Source: Synechococcus sp. PCC 7502
GTDB lineage: Bacteria > Cyanobacteriota > Cyanobacteriia > Pseudanabaenales > Pseudanabaenaceae
DNA: 64,000 nucleotides
Assembly: GCF_000317085.1 (NCBI RefSeq)
Contig: NC_019702.1
Span: 3,440,394 to 3,504,393, forward strand
Reading direction: 5' to 3'
Of this stretch, positions 45,644 through 54,838 are shown one piece after another (position 1 is the stretch's first letter; every line of letters starts with the position of its first letter). The notes below the pieces were generated by a model that was not told the DNA's origin, ran no database searches, and saw only the letters and a list, made by a program, of their open reading frames with translations. The translations under genes were made by a program, and so were the position numbers.

Positions 45644-46931
45644 AAATGATATTGCTTGGGAAAGTCTTTTTGAGACGCATAATATTTTACAAGAAATTAA
45701 TAAAAACGGTGTATACAAAATCTCAGCAAAAGCTATAAATACTAAGCGTGAAGCGAGATTAATGACAAAATTTGATCACTATATTCAACTCCCTAGTATT
45801 TTCAAACAGAATCATCTAACCATTCAACCTGATTCAAGAGGGTCATATATTATTGGGAGATTCAAAAGCTATGAAAGTCTTCCCAAAGAATCATTTATTG
45901 ATATTACAGAGATGCCATTCCCAACTTATCTTGAAACAATTAACCCCACAAATATTTATTCGGAATCATGTGCTATTCTCTGTGCATATAATACTGGAAT
46001 GATAGATGATCTTCTTAATGAAGAAACTAAATTTACAGTTTCAGGAAGAATGTCTACTGGTAGGTTTAGCTATTTAATTAATAGTACGCAAGATGATATA
46101 AGTCATGAAATTAATGTAGATAACTCTCAATGTGAAATTGATAGTGGATTTGAAGGAGATAATATACTTGCAATAATTGAAGCCAAAAACCAAACTGTAG
46201 ATGATTTTTTAGTTAGACAGCTTTATTATCCCTACAGACTTTGGAAAAACAAAACACAGAAACAAGTTATTCCAATTTTCTTGTTTTACTCTAATGATAT
46301 TTTCTCATTTTATATTTATCGATTTACAGATGATAATTATTACAATTCAATTGAACTTGTAAACCAAAAAAAATATCAAATAGGTTCAAATGATATTGAG
46401 TTAGAAGACATTTTATCTATACTTGAGCGAGTCAAAATCAAACCAGAAGATAAAAGAATCCCATTTCCTCAAGCTGATAGTTTTGTGAGGATAGTAGATT
46501 TAATAATGCAAATCTACAATATAAACACCTTTTTATCTCAAGAAGACATAACCTCAAACTATGCCTTTGATGTTCGTCAAGCTCAATATTATACAAATGC
46601 TGCTATTTATCTCGATCTTGTTCAAAAAACAAGTGATAGAGAACAAGGGGTAATGTATTCAATAACAGAACGTGGAGTAAATATTATTGAACGCACGCCT
46701 AAAAGGAGAAACTTAGCTCTTGTTGAGTGTATTCTTGAGAAAAGAGTTTTAAATCAAACTCTACAACTCTATCTTCAAGAAGGGAGCAAGCCAACTTTAA
46801 GTCAAGTCGTTGAAATAATGTTAGAAGCAGAGCTTGATCTAAGTTTAAACACTATGTCTCGCCGAGGTCAAACAGTGCTTGCTTGGATAGATTGGATAAT
46901 GAGTTTGAGTCAACCATCTACGCTTGATTAA
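45627..46931 (+). CDS. Type II restriction endonuclease (partner of the adenine methylase)
   Basis: The 434-residue protein has a PD-(D/E)XK-like site: QCEIDSGFEGDN (Asp172) and LAIIEAKNQT (Glu185, Lys187) followed by LVRQLYYPYRLWKNKTQKQV, and a C-terminal winged-helix-like part (from about residue 300, AQYYTNAAIYLDLVQKT and YSITERGVNII). The 17-base overlap with the methylase is typical of a restriction-modification operon. I do not recognise a named enzyme; specificity should equal that of the methylase. Confidence 0.82.
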   Translation: MSEKPKNDIAWESLFETHNILQEINKNGVYKISAKAINTKREARLMTKFDHYIQLPSIFKQNHLTIQPDSRGSYIIGRFKSYESLPKESFIDITEMPFPTYLETINPTNIYSESCAILCAYNTGMIDDLLNEETKFTVSGRMSTGRFSYLINSTQDDISHEINVDNSQCEIDSGFEGDNILAIIEAKNQTVDDFLVRQLYYPYRLWKNKTQKQVIPIFLFYSNDIFSFYIYRFTDDNYYNSIELVNQKKYQIGSNDIELEDILSILERVKIKPEDKRIPFPQADSFVRIVDLIMQIYNINTFLSQEDITSNYAFDVRQAQYYTNAAIYLDLVQKTSDREQGVMYSITERGVNIIERTPKRRNLALVECILEKRVLNQTLQLYLQEGSKPTLSQVVEIMLEAELDLSLNTMSRRGQTVLAWIDWIMSLSQPSTLD

Positions 46932-46981
46932 TCCATAATTACAGTTTCAATAATTCTTGAACTTATTACTATCTAACCCAA

Positions 46982-47899
46982 ATGACTCACTCCCATAGTC
47001 ATCACAATCATAGTCATGCTCCCAAAAACTTTAATCGGGCTTTTGTTGTCAGTATTGCTCTAAATACTGGATTTGTCATAGTTGAGTGCAGCTATGGCAT
47101 CTTAGCTAATTCTCTGGCACTAATCGCCGATGCTGGGCATAATTTGAGCGATGTTTTAGGGCTACTGATAGCCTGGGGAGCAAGTTTATTGGTGCATAGA
47201 CTACCCACCCCTCGACGTACTTTTGGTTTCAAGCGATCGACAATTTTAGCAGCACTTCTAAATGCTTGTTTTTTAATGATTGTGTCAATTGGGGTAGCAT
47301 GGGAGGCAATTCAACGGCTGAGCGCACCTGCGGAGGTTAATGGAGAAACCGTAATAATTGTGGCATTGGCTGGAACCGTAATTAATACAATTAGTGCCGC
47401 CATGTTTTTTATTGGAGGTAAGGGCGATCTAAATATTCGGGGCGCATTTCTGCATCTAGCGGCGGATGCGGCTGTCTCACTGGCAGTGGTTTTATCGGGA
47501 ATTGCCATTCTGGTCACAAAATGGAACTGGATCGATCCTGCCATGAGTTTAGTTGTGGTTGTGGTGATTATTGCTGGAACATGGCAGTTATTACAAGAAT
47601 CCACTAATTTGATCATTGATGCTGTGCCCCAGGCAATCGATCCCGTTGTTGTTCGTAGTTTTTTTGAGCAATTGGAAAATGTATCTGAGGTGCATGACCT
47701 CCATATTTGGGCGATGAGTACTACGGAGATTTGCCTGACCGTACATTTAGTTATGCCCCAAGGACATCCGGGAGATCAGTTTTTACAGGATGTATGCCAT
47801 GAATTACATCACCGTTTTGATATTGAACATCCCACCATTCAGGTTGAGCTTGGGGACTCGGATCATGCCTGTTACTTAGCCCCTGATACTGTTGTTTAA
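46982..47899 (+). CDS. Cation diffusion facilitator (CzcD/ZitB-like, Zn2+ efflux)
   Basis: The 305-residue protein starts with a His-rich metal-binding tail (MTHSHSHHNHSHAPK), has six membrane helices with the HxxxD metal sites ALIADAGHNLSDVLG and AFLHLAADAAVSLAVV, and a C-terminal cytoplasmic domain (VSEVHDLHIWAMSTTEICLT). It exports Zn2+ or related divalent metals in exchange for H+. Confidence 0.93.
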   Translation: MTHSHSHHNHSHAPKNFNRAFVVSIALNTGFVIVECSYGILANSLALIADAGHNLSDVLGLLIAWGASLLVHRLPTPRRTFGFKRSTILAALLNACFLMIVSIGVAWEAIQRLSAPAEVNGETVIIVALAGTVINTISAAMFFIGGKGDLNIRGAFLHLAADAAVSLAVVLSGIAILVTKWNWIDPAMSLVVVVVIIAGTWQLLQESTNLIIDAVPQAIDPVVVRSFFEQLENVSEVHDLHIWAMSTTEICLTVHLVMPQGHPGDQFLQDVCHELHHRFDIEHPTIQVELGDSDHACYLAPDTVV

Positions 47900-47948
47900 T
47901 TAAAAGTTTGTCCCTTAACTCGTTACTTAATCTGTTAAGAAAAAAATT

Positions 47949-49292
47949 GTGACTATGGATAACTGGCAAGTAATTACAGCCTTAATAATTTTTGGAGGCG
48001 TGATCTTTCTGGTAATTACAGAATGGATACACATGACGATCGCCGCCCTCTTAGGTGCGTTGCTCTTAGTTATATTTAATATTATGTCGCTGCCCCAAGC
48101 AATTACTTACATTGGCAAAAGTCACGGCACATTAAGCCTATTTTTTGGGGTGATGGTGATGGTGAGGGCATTTGAACCTACTAAAGTATTTGAATATCTG
48201 GCAGCCCAAATCGTGATTTTTGCCAAGGGCAAAGGTAGTCGGTTGTTATTAGGAATTGTAGGAGCGGTTACGCCAATTTGTGCATTTCTCCCCAATGCTA
48301 CGACGGTAATGCTGATAGCACCACTAATTCCTCCGATGGCGAAAATTGTTGGTGTTGACTTTGTGCCGTTGCTGATTCTGCTTGTATTTGTGGCAAATAG
48401 TGCGGGATTACTAACAATCGTGGGCGACCCCGCTACTTATATTGTCGGCAGTGCTATTAATCTAAGTTTTAGTGATTATTTAGTGCGATTAAGTCTAGGA
48501 GGAGCGATCGCTATTGGGGTGCTAGTCATTATGCTCCCTTTTTTATTTCGGAAAATTTGGTTAAAAAAGTTAGAAAATATTGAAGAAATAGTCTTGCCCC
48601 AGATTAATCATCCACGAATATTACTGATTGGGGTAGCGATCGCTATTTTTGTTTTAGTATTTTTCGTCATTGGTGAAACTCTTCCCGTTCCTATTTCTCC
48701 AGCTACCGTAGCACTTTTGGGCGCAGTTTTAGCTTTGTTACTAGCTCACCATAGCAAAATTGATTCCGTTAATCATATTCTCCGAGATGTAGATTGGAGT
48801 ACCTTAATATTCTTCATGTCAATATTTGTCTTGATTGGGGGATTGCAAAAAACAGGAGTAATTGACAGTATCTCGAGTGTATTAGCCGTAATTCTGGGAA
48901 AAAATATTGCTTTAGGTTCTATCGTCTTAATATTCTTTGTCGGCATTATATCCAGTGTTGTTCCTAATATTCCCCTAGTAGTGGCAATGGTACCCCTATT
49001 AAAAGAGTATGTGGTCAAGGTTGGGTTAACAGGCTCAGAAGTGCTTGCTCCCGAATATGCTGGACAATTTCCCGATGCGGTTTTGCCTTTATTTTATGCC
49101 ATGATGTTTGGAGCAACCCTTGGGGGAAATGGCACCTTAGTTGGAGCTTCATCAAATATTGTGGCGGCAGGAATAGCTGACCTGCATGGGCGTAGAATAA
49201 AATTTAAGACGTTTCTCCGCTATGGTATTCCAGTAATGATCGTGCAGTTAGTCGCTAGTGCTATTTATGTGGGACTAAGGTTTTTAGTCTGA
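47949..49292 (+). CDS. ArsB/NhaD-type (ion transporter superfamily) permease
   Basis: The 447-residue protein has about eleven membrane helices and the ion-transporter pattern: LPQAITYIGKSHGTLSLFFG, FLPNATTVMLIAPLIPPMAK, GLLTIVGDPATYIVGSAINL and a second inverted half with MMFGATLGGNGTLVGASSN. Candidates are an arsenite, Na+/H+ or dicarboxylate carrier; sequence alone does not decide. Start GTG at 47949, or ATG at 47955. It is 49 bases after the CDF gene, maybe in the same transcript. Confidence 0.88.
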   Translation: MTMDNWQVITALIIFGGVIFLVITEWIHMTIAALLGALLLVIFNIMSLPQAITYIGKSHGTLSLFFGVMVMVRAFEPTKVFEYLAAQIVIFAKGKGSRLLLGIVGAVTPICAFLPNATTVMLIAPLIPPMAKIVGVDFVPLLILLVFVANSAGLLTIVGDPATYIVGSAINLSFSDYLVRLSLGGAIAIGVLVIMLPFLFRKIWLKKLENIEEIVLPQINHPRILLIGVAIAIFVLVFFVIGETLPVPISPATVALLGAVLALLLAHHSKIDSVNHILRDVDWSTLIFFMSIFVLIGGLQKTGVIDSISSVLAVILGKNIALGSIVLIFFVGIISSVVPNIPLVVAMVPLLKEYVVKVGLTGSEVLAPEYAGQFPDAVLPLFYAMMFGATLGGNGTLVGASSNIVAAGIADLHGRRIKFKTFLRYGIPVMIVQLVASAIYVGLRFLV

Positions 49293-49346
49293 TGATCATA
49301 GTGTTTTTCAGTTTCTATCTGTGAAATCACTTTTTAAGTTGAAAGC

Positions 49347-50108
49347 CTAAAAAATAGCAGCAATACCTTTAAAGATTAGATTTTTGTCTAATTGGACTTG
49401 AGATAAATAACTATTGTCTAACTTGCTACTTGACTTACTGTTCAGGAACTGAATAATTAACTCACTATCTCCCCCTGTAAAGATGATCTGAGTATTAGCA
49501 TAAAGCGATCGCCAGTCTTCGATAAAATCCTCTAAACCTGCTGCTACTGTATAAATCAAACCACTATAAATTGCTGAAGGTGTATCCGTTGCCCATCGAG
49601 ATGGAAAATTCTTAATTAAATTTTGGGATAAATCTGCTGGTAAATCTATTAAAGGTAAAGCCGCAGTTGCCCTATTTAAGCTTTGTAATTGCATTCTTAG
49701 TCCCGCTAATATTGCTCCACCGATAATCCTGCGATCGCCATTAATTCCCGTAAGCGAAATCGCCGTACCGCAATCTATAACTAAAACTGGAGACTTATAC
49801 TTAAGCCAAGCTCCCAAGGCTGTGAGAACCCGATCTAAACCCATAGTCGGATAAATGCCACTTAGCGGGATCATCTCCTTTGTAATCATTTGAGTTTGGG
49901 GTAAATGATGCCAAGGGGTGATTAATTCTGGGACTACAGTGGCGATCGCAATGTTGTTAAGTGTTCTTGCTCCTAAGTATTCTTCTAAAACTGCCTTCAA
50001 AAGATCAGTTTGATTGTGGGCATAGGCATAATCAACAACTAAAATTCCTTGCTCAAAAACTGCTGCCCGAATCCGAGTATTACCAATTGCGATCACTAAA
50101 TCAGGCAT
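49347..50108 (-). CDS. coaX: Type III pantothenate kinase
   Basis: The 253-residue enzyme has the ASKHA-fold motifs LVIAIGNTRIRAAVF, PVLVIDCGTAISLTGINGDR, RIIGGAILAGLRMQLQSL, and IIFTGGDSELI. It phosphorylates pantothenate, the first step of coenzyme A synthesis. Divergent from the small gene at 50146. Confidence 0.93.
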   Translation of the reverse strand: MPDLVIAIGNTRIRAAVFEQGILVVDYAYAHNQTDLLKAVLEEYLGARTLNNIAIATVVPELITPWHHLPQTQMITKEMIPLSGIYPTMGLDRVLTALGAWLKYKSPVLVIDCGTAISLTGINGDRRIIGGAILAGLRMQLQSLNRATAALPLIDLPADLSQNLIKNFPSRWATDTPSAIYSGLIYTVAAGLEDFIEDWRSLYANTQIIFTGGDSELIIQFLNSKSSSKLDNSYLSQVQLDKNLIFKGIAAIF

Positions 50109-50145
50109 AATATGACCAGAACCATCTAAATTACTAAAATTCTAT

Positions 50146-50400
50146 ATGCCAAGAGAACCTAGAAAGCCAGATGAATATATTGTGCATCTCATATTAGAGG
50201 GCAATCATGTTGTTGATATTCGGTTTAATACCATTGAAGAAGTTAAAGGCTACGCTGCTAAACTCAAGGCAAAATCTGAAGAAGAAGAATTACTGTCAAT
50301 GCCGATGAAAACCGATAATGAATTACTGTTGGTACGTCCCAAACGTATTTCTGCTATTCATGCTGAACCCATCTTCTCTTCTAGTGTGGATATGTTCTAG
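50146..50400 (+). CDS. Small conserved cyanobacterial hypothetical protein
   Basis: An 84-residue soluble protein starting MPREPRKPDEYIVHLILEGN, with VVDIRFNTIEEVKGYAAKLK and a C-terminal LVRPKRISAIHAEPIFSSS. Beta strands separated by an amphipathic helix suggest a small alpha/beta fold. No domain I recognise. It is divergent from coaX with only 37 bases between. Confidence 0.68.
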   Translation: MPREPRKPDEYIVHLILEGNHVVDIRFNTIEEVKGYAAKLKAKSEEEELLSMPMKTDNELLLVRPKRISAIHAEPIFSSSVDMF

Positions 50401-50589
50401 CTGCATATTTTAGGCTTTTTAATAGCTGTGTAAGCTTTAATTTATATTGCCCCAAAGCTCAGGTAGTTAGCAACTAGGGCTATTTTTGGCTTTGGCTATG
50501 TCTATTTTGTGGGGATTCTTAGCAGTTGTCTTAAATTTGCAGTAACCCCGTATGATATTCTGTTCAAGTCCAAGGGTCATGGGGTAGTC

Positions 50590-51780
50590 ATGGAGTCGTT
50601 GTTGCAGGTTCTGTTCATTATTGGTTTGGTAGCGATCGCTCTGGTTAGCTTGCTCTTGATTATTTTTGAGTGGCAATATCGGCAACGTGATGGCAATAAA
50701 ATGGAACTGGATCAGGGTAATTGGCAGATTCAGGAATACACGCCCGAAACCTATAAATTGCAAGGAATATTGACGGCGGTTAATGAAACTAAAAAATTAG
50801 ATATATTCCTAACTGAAGTTGATGTAGAACTAGTCTTACTTTCTAAGGATAGTCTTGAGGGCATTACCCATAGTATTAGCATTACATCCCGTCATCCTGA
50901 GCAACAGGGACAGATTGGACGCTTAGATAATTACTGGGAATCCTATATTGTCAAAGGTAAGCATTCTACGGAAATTGAAGTAGAGATCGCCATTAAGGGA
51001 CAAGATTTAAGTGGACTGGAAACCGCATGGGTTAAAGTGCATTACGTTGTCTATGGACCCGGTGGCAGAACTCCAAAAACCAGACATTGCATCATTCCCC
51101 TCAAGTTTCCCGATGAAAATGCACCGAAACACTGGCGGTCTACCACCAATGCTGATGTTTTACCGATCCGTACCCATTTACTATCCCCTTTAGATTCAGT
51201 GGTTGAAGTTATCCGCCGCTATGTTATACCCGAAGCGCAAGCGGGAGATATTGTGACGATCGGTGAAAGCCCCGTAGCAATTATCCAAGGGCGATGGATT
51301 CATCCCAGTGAGGTTAAACCCGGTTGGCTCGCCAAAAGATTATGTTACTATTTCCTGCCTACTTCCAGTTTAGCGACTGCCTGTGGTTTACAGGTGTTGG
51401 TGGATAATTCGGGAGCATGGCAAGTGGGATTTGCTTTTATTGTGGGAGCGATCGCCAAGGGATTATTTAAAATTCCCGGTGTATTTTATATGTTGGCAGG
51501 GGAACAGGCAAAACTAATTGATGATGTTACGGGTACACTTCCTCCCTATGATCAATTTATTGTCCTAGGTCCAGCTAATTCCCAGGCTGTAGTCGATGAA
51601 ATTTTAGCAAAAACTGGTTTAGAAGCGGCGATCGTCGATGTTAATGATCTGAAGCGGGTAGCAATTTTAGCGGCAACTCCCAAGGCTACTCAAGAAATAC
51701 TCAATCAGGCGTTGTTAAATAATCCCGCAGGTAATGCTGCTGAACAAACTCCAGTGGTGTTAATTAGACCAGTTAATTAA
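50590..51780 (+). CDS. Membrane protein with CofE (F420 gamma-glutamyl ligase)-like domain
   Basis: From the ATG at 50590 the protein has 396 residues; the frame is open from 50509 but the extra part is not protein-like. It starts with one membrane helix (LQVLFIIGLVAIALVSLLLI) and a beta-rich part up to about residue 185. The C-terminal half (PLDSVVEVIRRYVIPEAQAG, DIVTIGESPVAIIQGRW, VGFAFIVGAIAKGLFKIPGV, PPYDQFIVLGPANSQAVVDE) resembles coenzyme F420 gamma-glutamyl ligase. Whether it acts on F420 is unknown. Followed by convergent rimM. Confidence 0.6.
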   Translation: MESLLQVLFIIGLVAIALVSLLLIIFEWQYRQRDGNKMELDQGNWQIQEYTPETYKLQGILTAVNETKKLDIFLTEVDVELVLLSKDSLEGITHSISITSRHPEQQGQIGRLDNYWESYIVKGKHSTEIEVEIAIKGQDLSGLETAWVKVHYVVYGPGGRTPKTRHCIIPLKFPDENAPKHWRSTTNADVLPIRTHLLSPLDSVVEVIRRYVIPEAQAGDIVTIGESPVAIIQGRWIHPSEVKPGWLAKRLCYYFLPTSSLATACGLQVLVDNSGAWQVGFAFIVGAIAKGLFKIPGVFYMLAGEQAKLIDDVTGTLPPYDQFIVLGPANSQAVVDEILAKTGLEAAIVDVNDLKRVAILAATPKATQEILNQALLNNPAGNAAEQTPVVLIRPVN

Positions 51781-51792
51781 ATACAAACTAAA

Positions 51793-52329
51793 TTAAATTA
51801 ACCAGTGATCAACTAAACCATTGGGAGGAGTAATTTCAATATACTTTTCTCGGATATTAACCACAGGGGCGATCGCCTCGACAAAGGGAATTAAAACTTT
51901 TTCTTGGTTATCGTTCTGGACTTCTAATAAATCATTACCCCCGGGTAAAACATCAATTACTATGCCTAAATACTTACCTGTAGGTTGATGTATAACTTTA
52001 CAGCCAATTAAATCCGTGACGTGATACTCATTTTTAGCTAATTTTGGGCGATCACTGTCTTGTACCATGAGTAAATTTCCCCGCAGTGCTTCCGCTGCAT
52101 CGCAGGTATCGATTCCGCCTAATTTGACTACATAGAGACTAATCTTGCCCGGCACATCTCGACCGTGGATTAACTCTATGGGTTCTGGGGTAGCGGTTTC
52201 TGACTTGGAAATCCATCGTTTACCTGCTTTTTCAAAACGTTCAGGAAAATCTGAATAGGAAAGCACTCTAACTTCACCTTTCAGCCCTTGGGTAGAGACA
52301 ATCTTGCCAATTACGATCCATTCAGTCAT
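51793..52329 (-). CDS. rimM: Ribosome maturation factor RimM
   Basis: The 178-residue protein has the RimM N-domain (MTEWIVIGKIVSTQGLKGEV, VLSYSDFPERF) and C-terminal PRC-barrel (YHVTDLIGCKVIHQPTGKYL, VLPGGNDLLEVQ, VLIPFVEAIAPVVNI). It assists 30S subunit 3'-domain assembly. Last gene of the fabZ-lpxA-ydcF-aldolase-rimM run. Confidence 0.95.
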   Translation of the reverse strand: MTEWIVIGKIVSTQGLKGEVRVLSYSDFPERFEKAGKRWISKSETATPEPIELIHGRDVPGKISLYVVKLGGIDTCDAAEALRGNLLMVQDSDRPKLAKNEYHVTDLIGCKVIHQPTGKYLGIVIDVLPGGNDLLEVQNDNQEKVLIPFVEAIAPVVNIREKYIEITPPNGLVDHWLI

Positions 52330-52363
52330 GCTGTATTATTCTACTTAATTTAATCTGATTAGC

Positions 52364-53023
52364 TTAGTCTAAGAGAAACTTATTATATATCCTTAAAATT
52401 GCCGATCCAGCCTGTTCACAATTACGCCCAAAGGCAAAAATCCCATCCTCATGCCCTGCCATCACAAATAAATTATGGCTAAAAATATCCTCAATCGGAG
52501 CATAGATACGACCAATTTCAATTGCCATCTCTGGGGTTCCATACTCAATATCATCACTGGTGGCAAGATAGCCAATTTCTAAAAGCTTTTGCCAAAGTGG
52601 AGCAGAGTGAATGTGAAAGATTGCCTTAATTTCAGAATGGAGGGCATAAATGGCACTGTGGGTTGGAGCCTCGCTGCTGGGAAATTTAGAGCCTTGAATT
52701 ACTAGACTATGACTACTAAGGTTATAGCTTAAAACTTGAGGATAGTCAGAAATTTCAAGATTGGGTAAAGCCCCAGTTTGGGTGGCTGTAATATAAAAAC
52801 CTTCCCCCTCAGCGCGCATACTCAGATTGCCGTAACCTACCCCATCTGGATATTGCCCAATTAGTTTTAGGTCATAAAGTTGCGATCGCCAAGCTTCTAG
52901 CTCTTTAAAATCTATAACTTTAAATCTTGAAGATTGTTTTAACCCTGAAGCAGTAATGGCTTCTAAGCTGTACTTAATTACGCCATCTTTAGGAGAATCA
53001 TCAACCAGATTATCGGCGGTCAT
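52364..53023 (-). CDS. Class II aldolase/adducin-family protein
   Basis: The 219-residue protein has the class II aldolase fold: DGVGYGNLSMR, FYITATQTGALPNL, EAPTHSAIYALHSEIKAIFH, HIHSAPLWQKLLE (two metal His) and NLFVMAGHEDGIFAFGRNCE. It probably cleaves or isomerises a sugar phosphate or related compound with Zn2+; the substrate is unknown. Starts 14 bases inside the ydcF-like gene, so translation is coupled. Confidence 0.86.
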   Translation of the reverse strand: MTADNLVDDSPKDGVIKYSLEAITASGLKQSSRFKVIDFKELEAWRSQLYDLKLIGQYPDGVGYGNLSMRAEGEGFYITATQTGALPNLEISDYPQVLSYNLSSHSLVIQGSKFPSSEAPTHSAIYALHSEIKAIFHIHSAPLWQKLLEIGYLATSDDIEYGTPEMAIEIGRIYAPIEDIFSHNLFVMAGHEDGIFAFGRNCEQAGSAILRIYNKFLLD

Positions 53024-53567
53024 TCAAGGTCACCCCTGTAAATAGCCACAATACCGATCGGGCGCCGTCTCTTACCGATTTGCTAGTGATCTCTTTTTCT
53101 CTATACTTATGTTCAGGATAGTAAGCCATCTGCGGCGGAATTGGGACGGGGTGCATTTTAATGCCTCGACTGCCTAAAACCACACTGCCGATTATTTGCG
53201 CTCTAGGCATATGAAAAGTATCAGTAATCACATAGACATCAGTAATCTGCCGAGCTTTAAATTCATCCACAAGAGTCGTAAAATTAGTTACTGTATCTAC
53301 GGCTCGATAATCCAAAGTGTAGCGATCGCTTTTAATTCCCGCCTTAGCAAAAATTTCATCGCTGTATTCCTTGGGGCTACCCCCAGATACCCAGATTGGC
53401 ATATCAGGATGTGCAACTGCGTATTTAGCTCCATACACTTCCCGCTTGGGAGAGCCACCCAAAATTAAGATCGCTTTATTAACTTTACGCATACTTCCCG
53501 CCAGCATCACGCCCACTAAAGCTAGCAGTAACCCTGAAATTACTAATTTAGCTTTAGGATGTTTCAT
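53010..53567 (-). CDS. YdcF/ElyC/SanA-family (DUF218) protein
   Basis: The 185-residue protein has one N-terminal membrane helix (LVISGLLLALVGVMLAGSM) and a DUF218 domain with ILILGGSPKREVYGAKYAV, MPIWVSGGSPKEYSDEIFAK, VDTVTNFTTLVDEF and VYVITDTFHMPRAQIIG. Family members such as ElyC affect envelope polysaccharides. The ATG at 53567 overlaps the lpxA stop (ATGA), so the genes are coupled. Confidence 0.87.
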   Translation of the reverse strand: MKHPKAKLVISGLLLALVGVMLAGSMRKVNKAILILGGSPKREVYGAKYAVAHPDMPIWVSGGSPKEYSDEIFAKAGIKSDRYTLDYRAVDTVTNFTTLVDEFKARQITDVYVITDTFHMPRAQIIGSVVLGSRGIKMHPVPIPPQMAYYPEHKYREKEITSKSVRDGARSVLWLFTGVTLNDRR

Positions 53568-54373
53568 GACTTTCGCCCCGGAATTGGTCCACGCCGATGC
53601 TCTCCCGCTAGGGATGCCTGTAGGAATTTGCGTAAATGCTGCACGTGCGGATCGTCAGTTAAACTTTCCAACTTGCTGATTGCTTCTGCTAACGTTAAGC
53701 CTTGGCGATACAAAATCCGATGGGCAGTTTCCATTAACTTGAGGGTTTGGGGTGTAAATCCAGCCCTCTGCATACCAATGCGATTAATTACCCTCACTCG
53801 GCTAGGATTACCTTCAATCAGCATATAGGGAGGGACATCTCGATCAATACGGCTCATCCCCCCCACCATCGCTAGTTTACCAATATGAGTGAATTGATGA
53901 ATACCCACGATGCCGCCAATCCGAGCATAGGATTCAATGACCACATGACCTGCTAAAGCTACAGAATTAGTAATGACCACATGATCGCCAATTACACAAT
54001 TATGTGCCACATGCACGTATGCCATCAGCAAATTGGAGTTACCTATCACAGTTGACTCCCCCGCCCCAGTGGCGCGGTTAATGGTCACATATTCCCGAAT
54101 GCGGTTGTCATTGCCAATAATGACTCGACTAGTAGAGCCATCATACTTTAGGTCTTGGGGTTCTAGTCCGATCGCTGCGCCGGGAAAAATTTGATTGCGA
54201 TCGCCAATTTCCGTACAACCATCAATCACCACATGGGCACTAATAATTGAATCTGCCCCAATTTTCACTTTTTCCCCAATCACGGCATACGCACCAACTT
54301 TAACAGTGGGATGCACCTGAGCATCGGGATGAACTACGGCAGTAGGATGAATCAACTGAGGTAAAACTGGCAT
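53564..54373 (-). CDS. lpxA: UDP-N-acetylglucosamine acyltransferase
   Basis: The 269-residue protein has the left-handed beta-helix hexapeptide repeats of LpxA (VHPTVKVGAYAVIGEKVKIG, NRIREYVTINRATGAGESTV, LLMAYVHVAHNCVIGDHVVI with catalytic His, GGIVGIHQFTHIGKLAMVGG) and a C-terminal helical domain. It is the first acyl transfer of lipid A synthesis and uses ACP-bound acyl chains. It follows fabZ by nine bases. Confidence 0.95.
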   Translation of the reverse strand: MPVLPQLIHPTAVVHPDAQVHPTVKVGAYAVIGEKVKIGADSIISAHVVIDGCTEIGDRNQIFPGAAIGLEPQDLKYDGSTSRVIIGNDNRIREYVTINRATGAGESTVIGNSNLLMAYVHVAHNCVIGDHVVITNSVALAGHVVIESYARIGGIVGIHQFTHIGKLAMVGGMSRIDRDVPPYMLIEGNPSRVRVINRIGMQRAGFTPQTLKLMETAHRILYRQGLTLAEAISKLESLTDDPHVQHLRKFLQASLAGEHRRGPIPGRKS

Positions 54374-54382
54374 AAATATCCA

Positions 54383-54838
54383 CTAACTATCTACTAAAGA
54401 AAACATTAATTCTCCTTCAGCTACTAACTTACCGCTTACTTCAGCGCGTGCCTGCATTTTACCAAACCGTTTGCGTTTAACTACAATCAGTTCTGTAGTC
54501 ATGACAAGTTGGTCTCCCGGAGTTACGGGGCGGCGAAATCTCACCTTATCAATGCCTGCAAATAAAGATAGTTGCCCAGAGGCTTCAGGTAATTGTGTCA
54601 ATACTATACCCCCTACTTGAGCCATTGCCTCCACTATCAATACGCCGGGCATAATCGGTCGATTCGGAAAATGCCCCTGAAAAAATAATTCATTCATAGT
54701 GACATTTTTAATACCTGTTGCCGACTTGCCAGGTACATAGCTAATAATGCGATCAACTAGTAAGAAAGGGTAGCGATGGGGTAAGAGCTTTTGAATTTCT
54801 TCAATTAAAATTATGTTTTCGGTAGAAGCTTCAATCAA
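54383..54838 (-). CDS. fabZ: (3R)-hydroxyacyl-ACP dehydratase FabZ
   Basis: The 151-residue protein has the hot-dog fold dehydratase pattern: [40 protein letters not shown] (active-site His and Glu), and [20 protein letters not shown]. It dehydrates 3-hydroxyacyl-ACP in fatty acid synthesis. The start appears to be TTG at 54838 with no clear ribosome site; no ATG exists before the conserved part. lpxC, often upstream in other cyanobacteria, is not here. Confidence 0.94.
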   Translation of the reverse strand: MIEASTENIILIEEIQKLLPHRYPFLLVDRIISYVPGKSATGIKNVTMNELFFQGHFPNRPIMPGVLIVEAMAQVGGIVLTQLPEASGQLSLFAGIDKVRFRRPVTPGDQLVMTTELIVVKRKRFGKMQARAEVSGKLVAEGELMFSLVDS

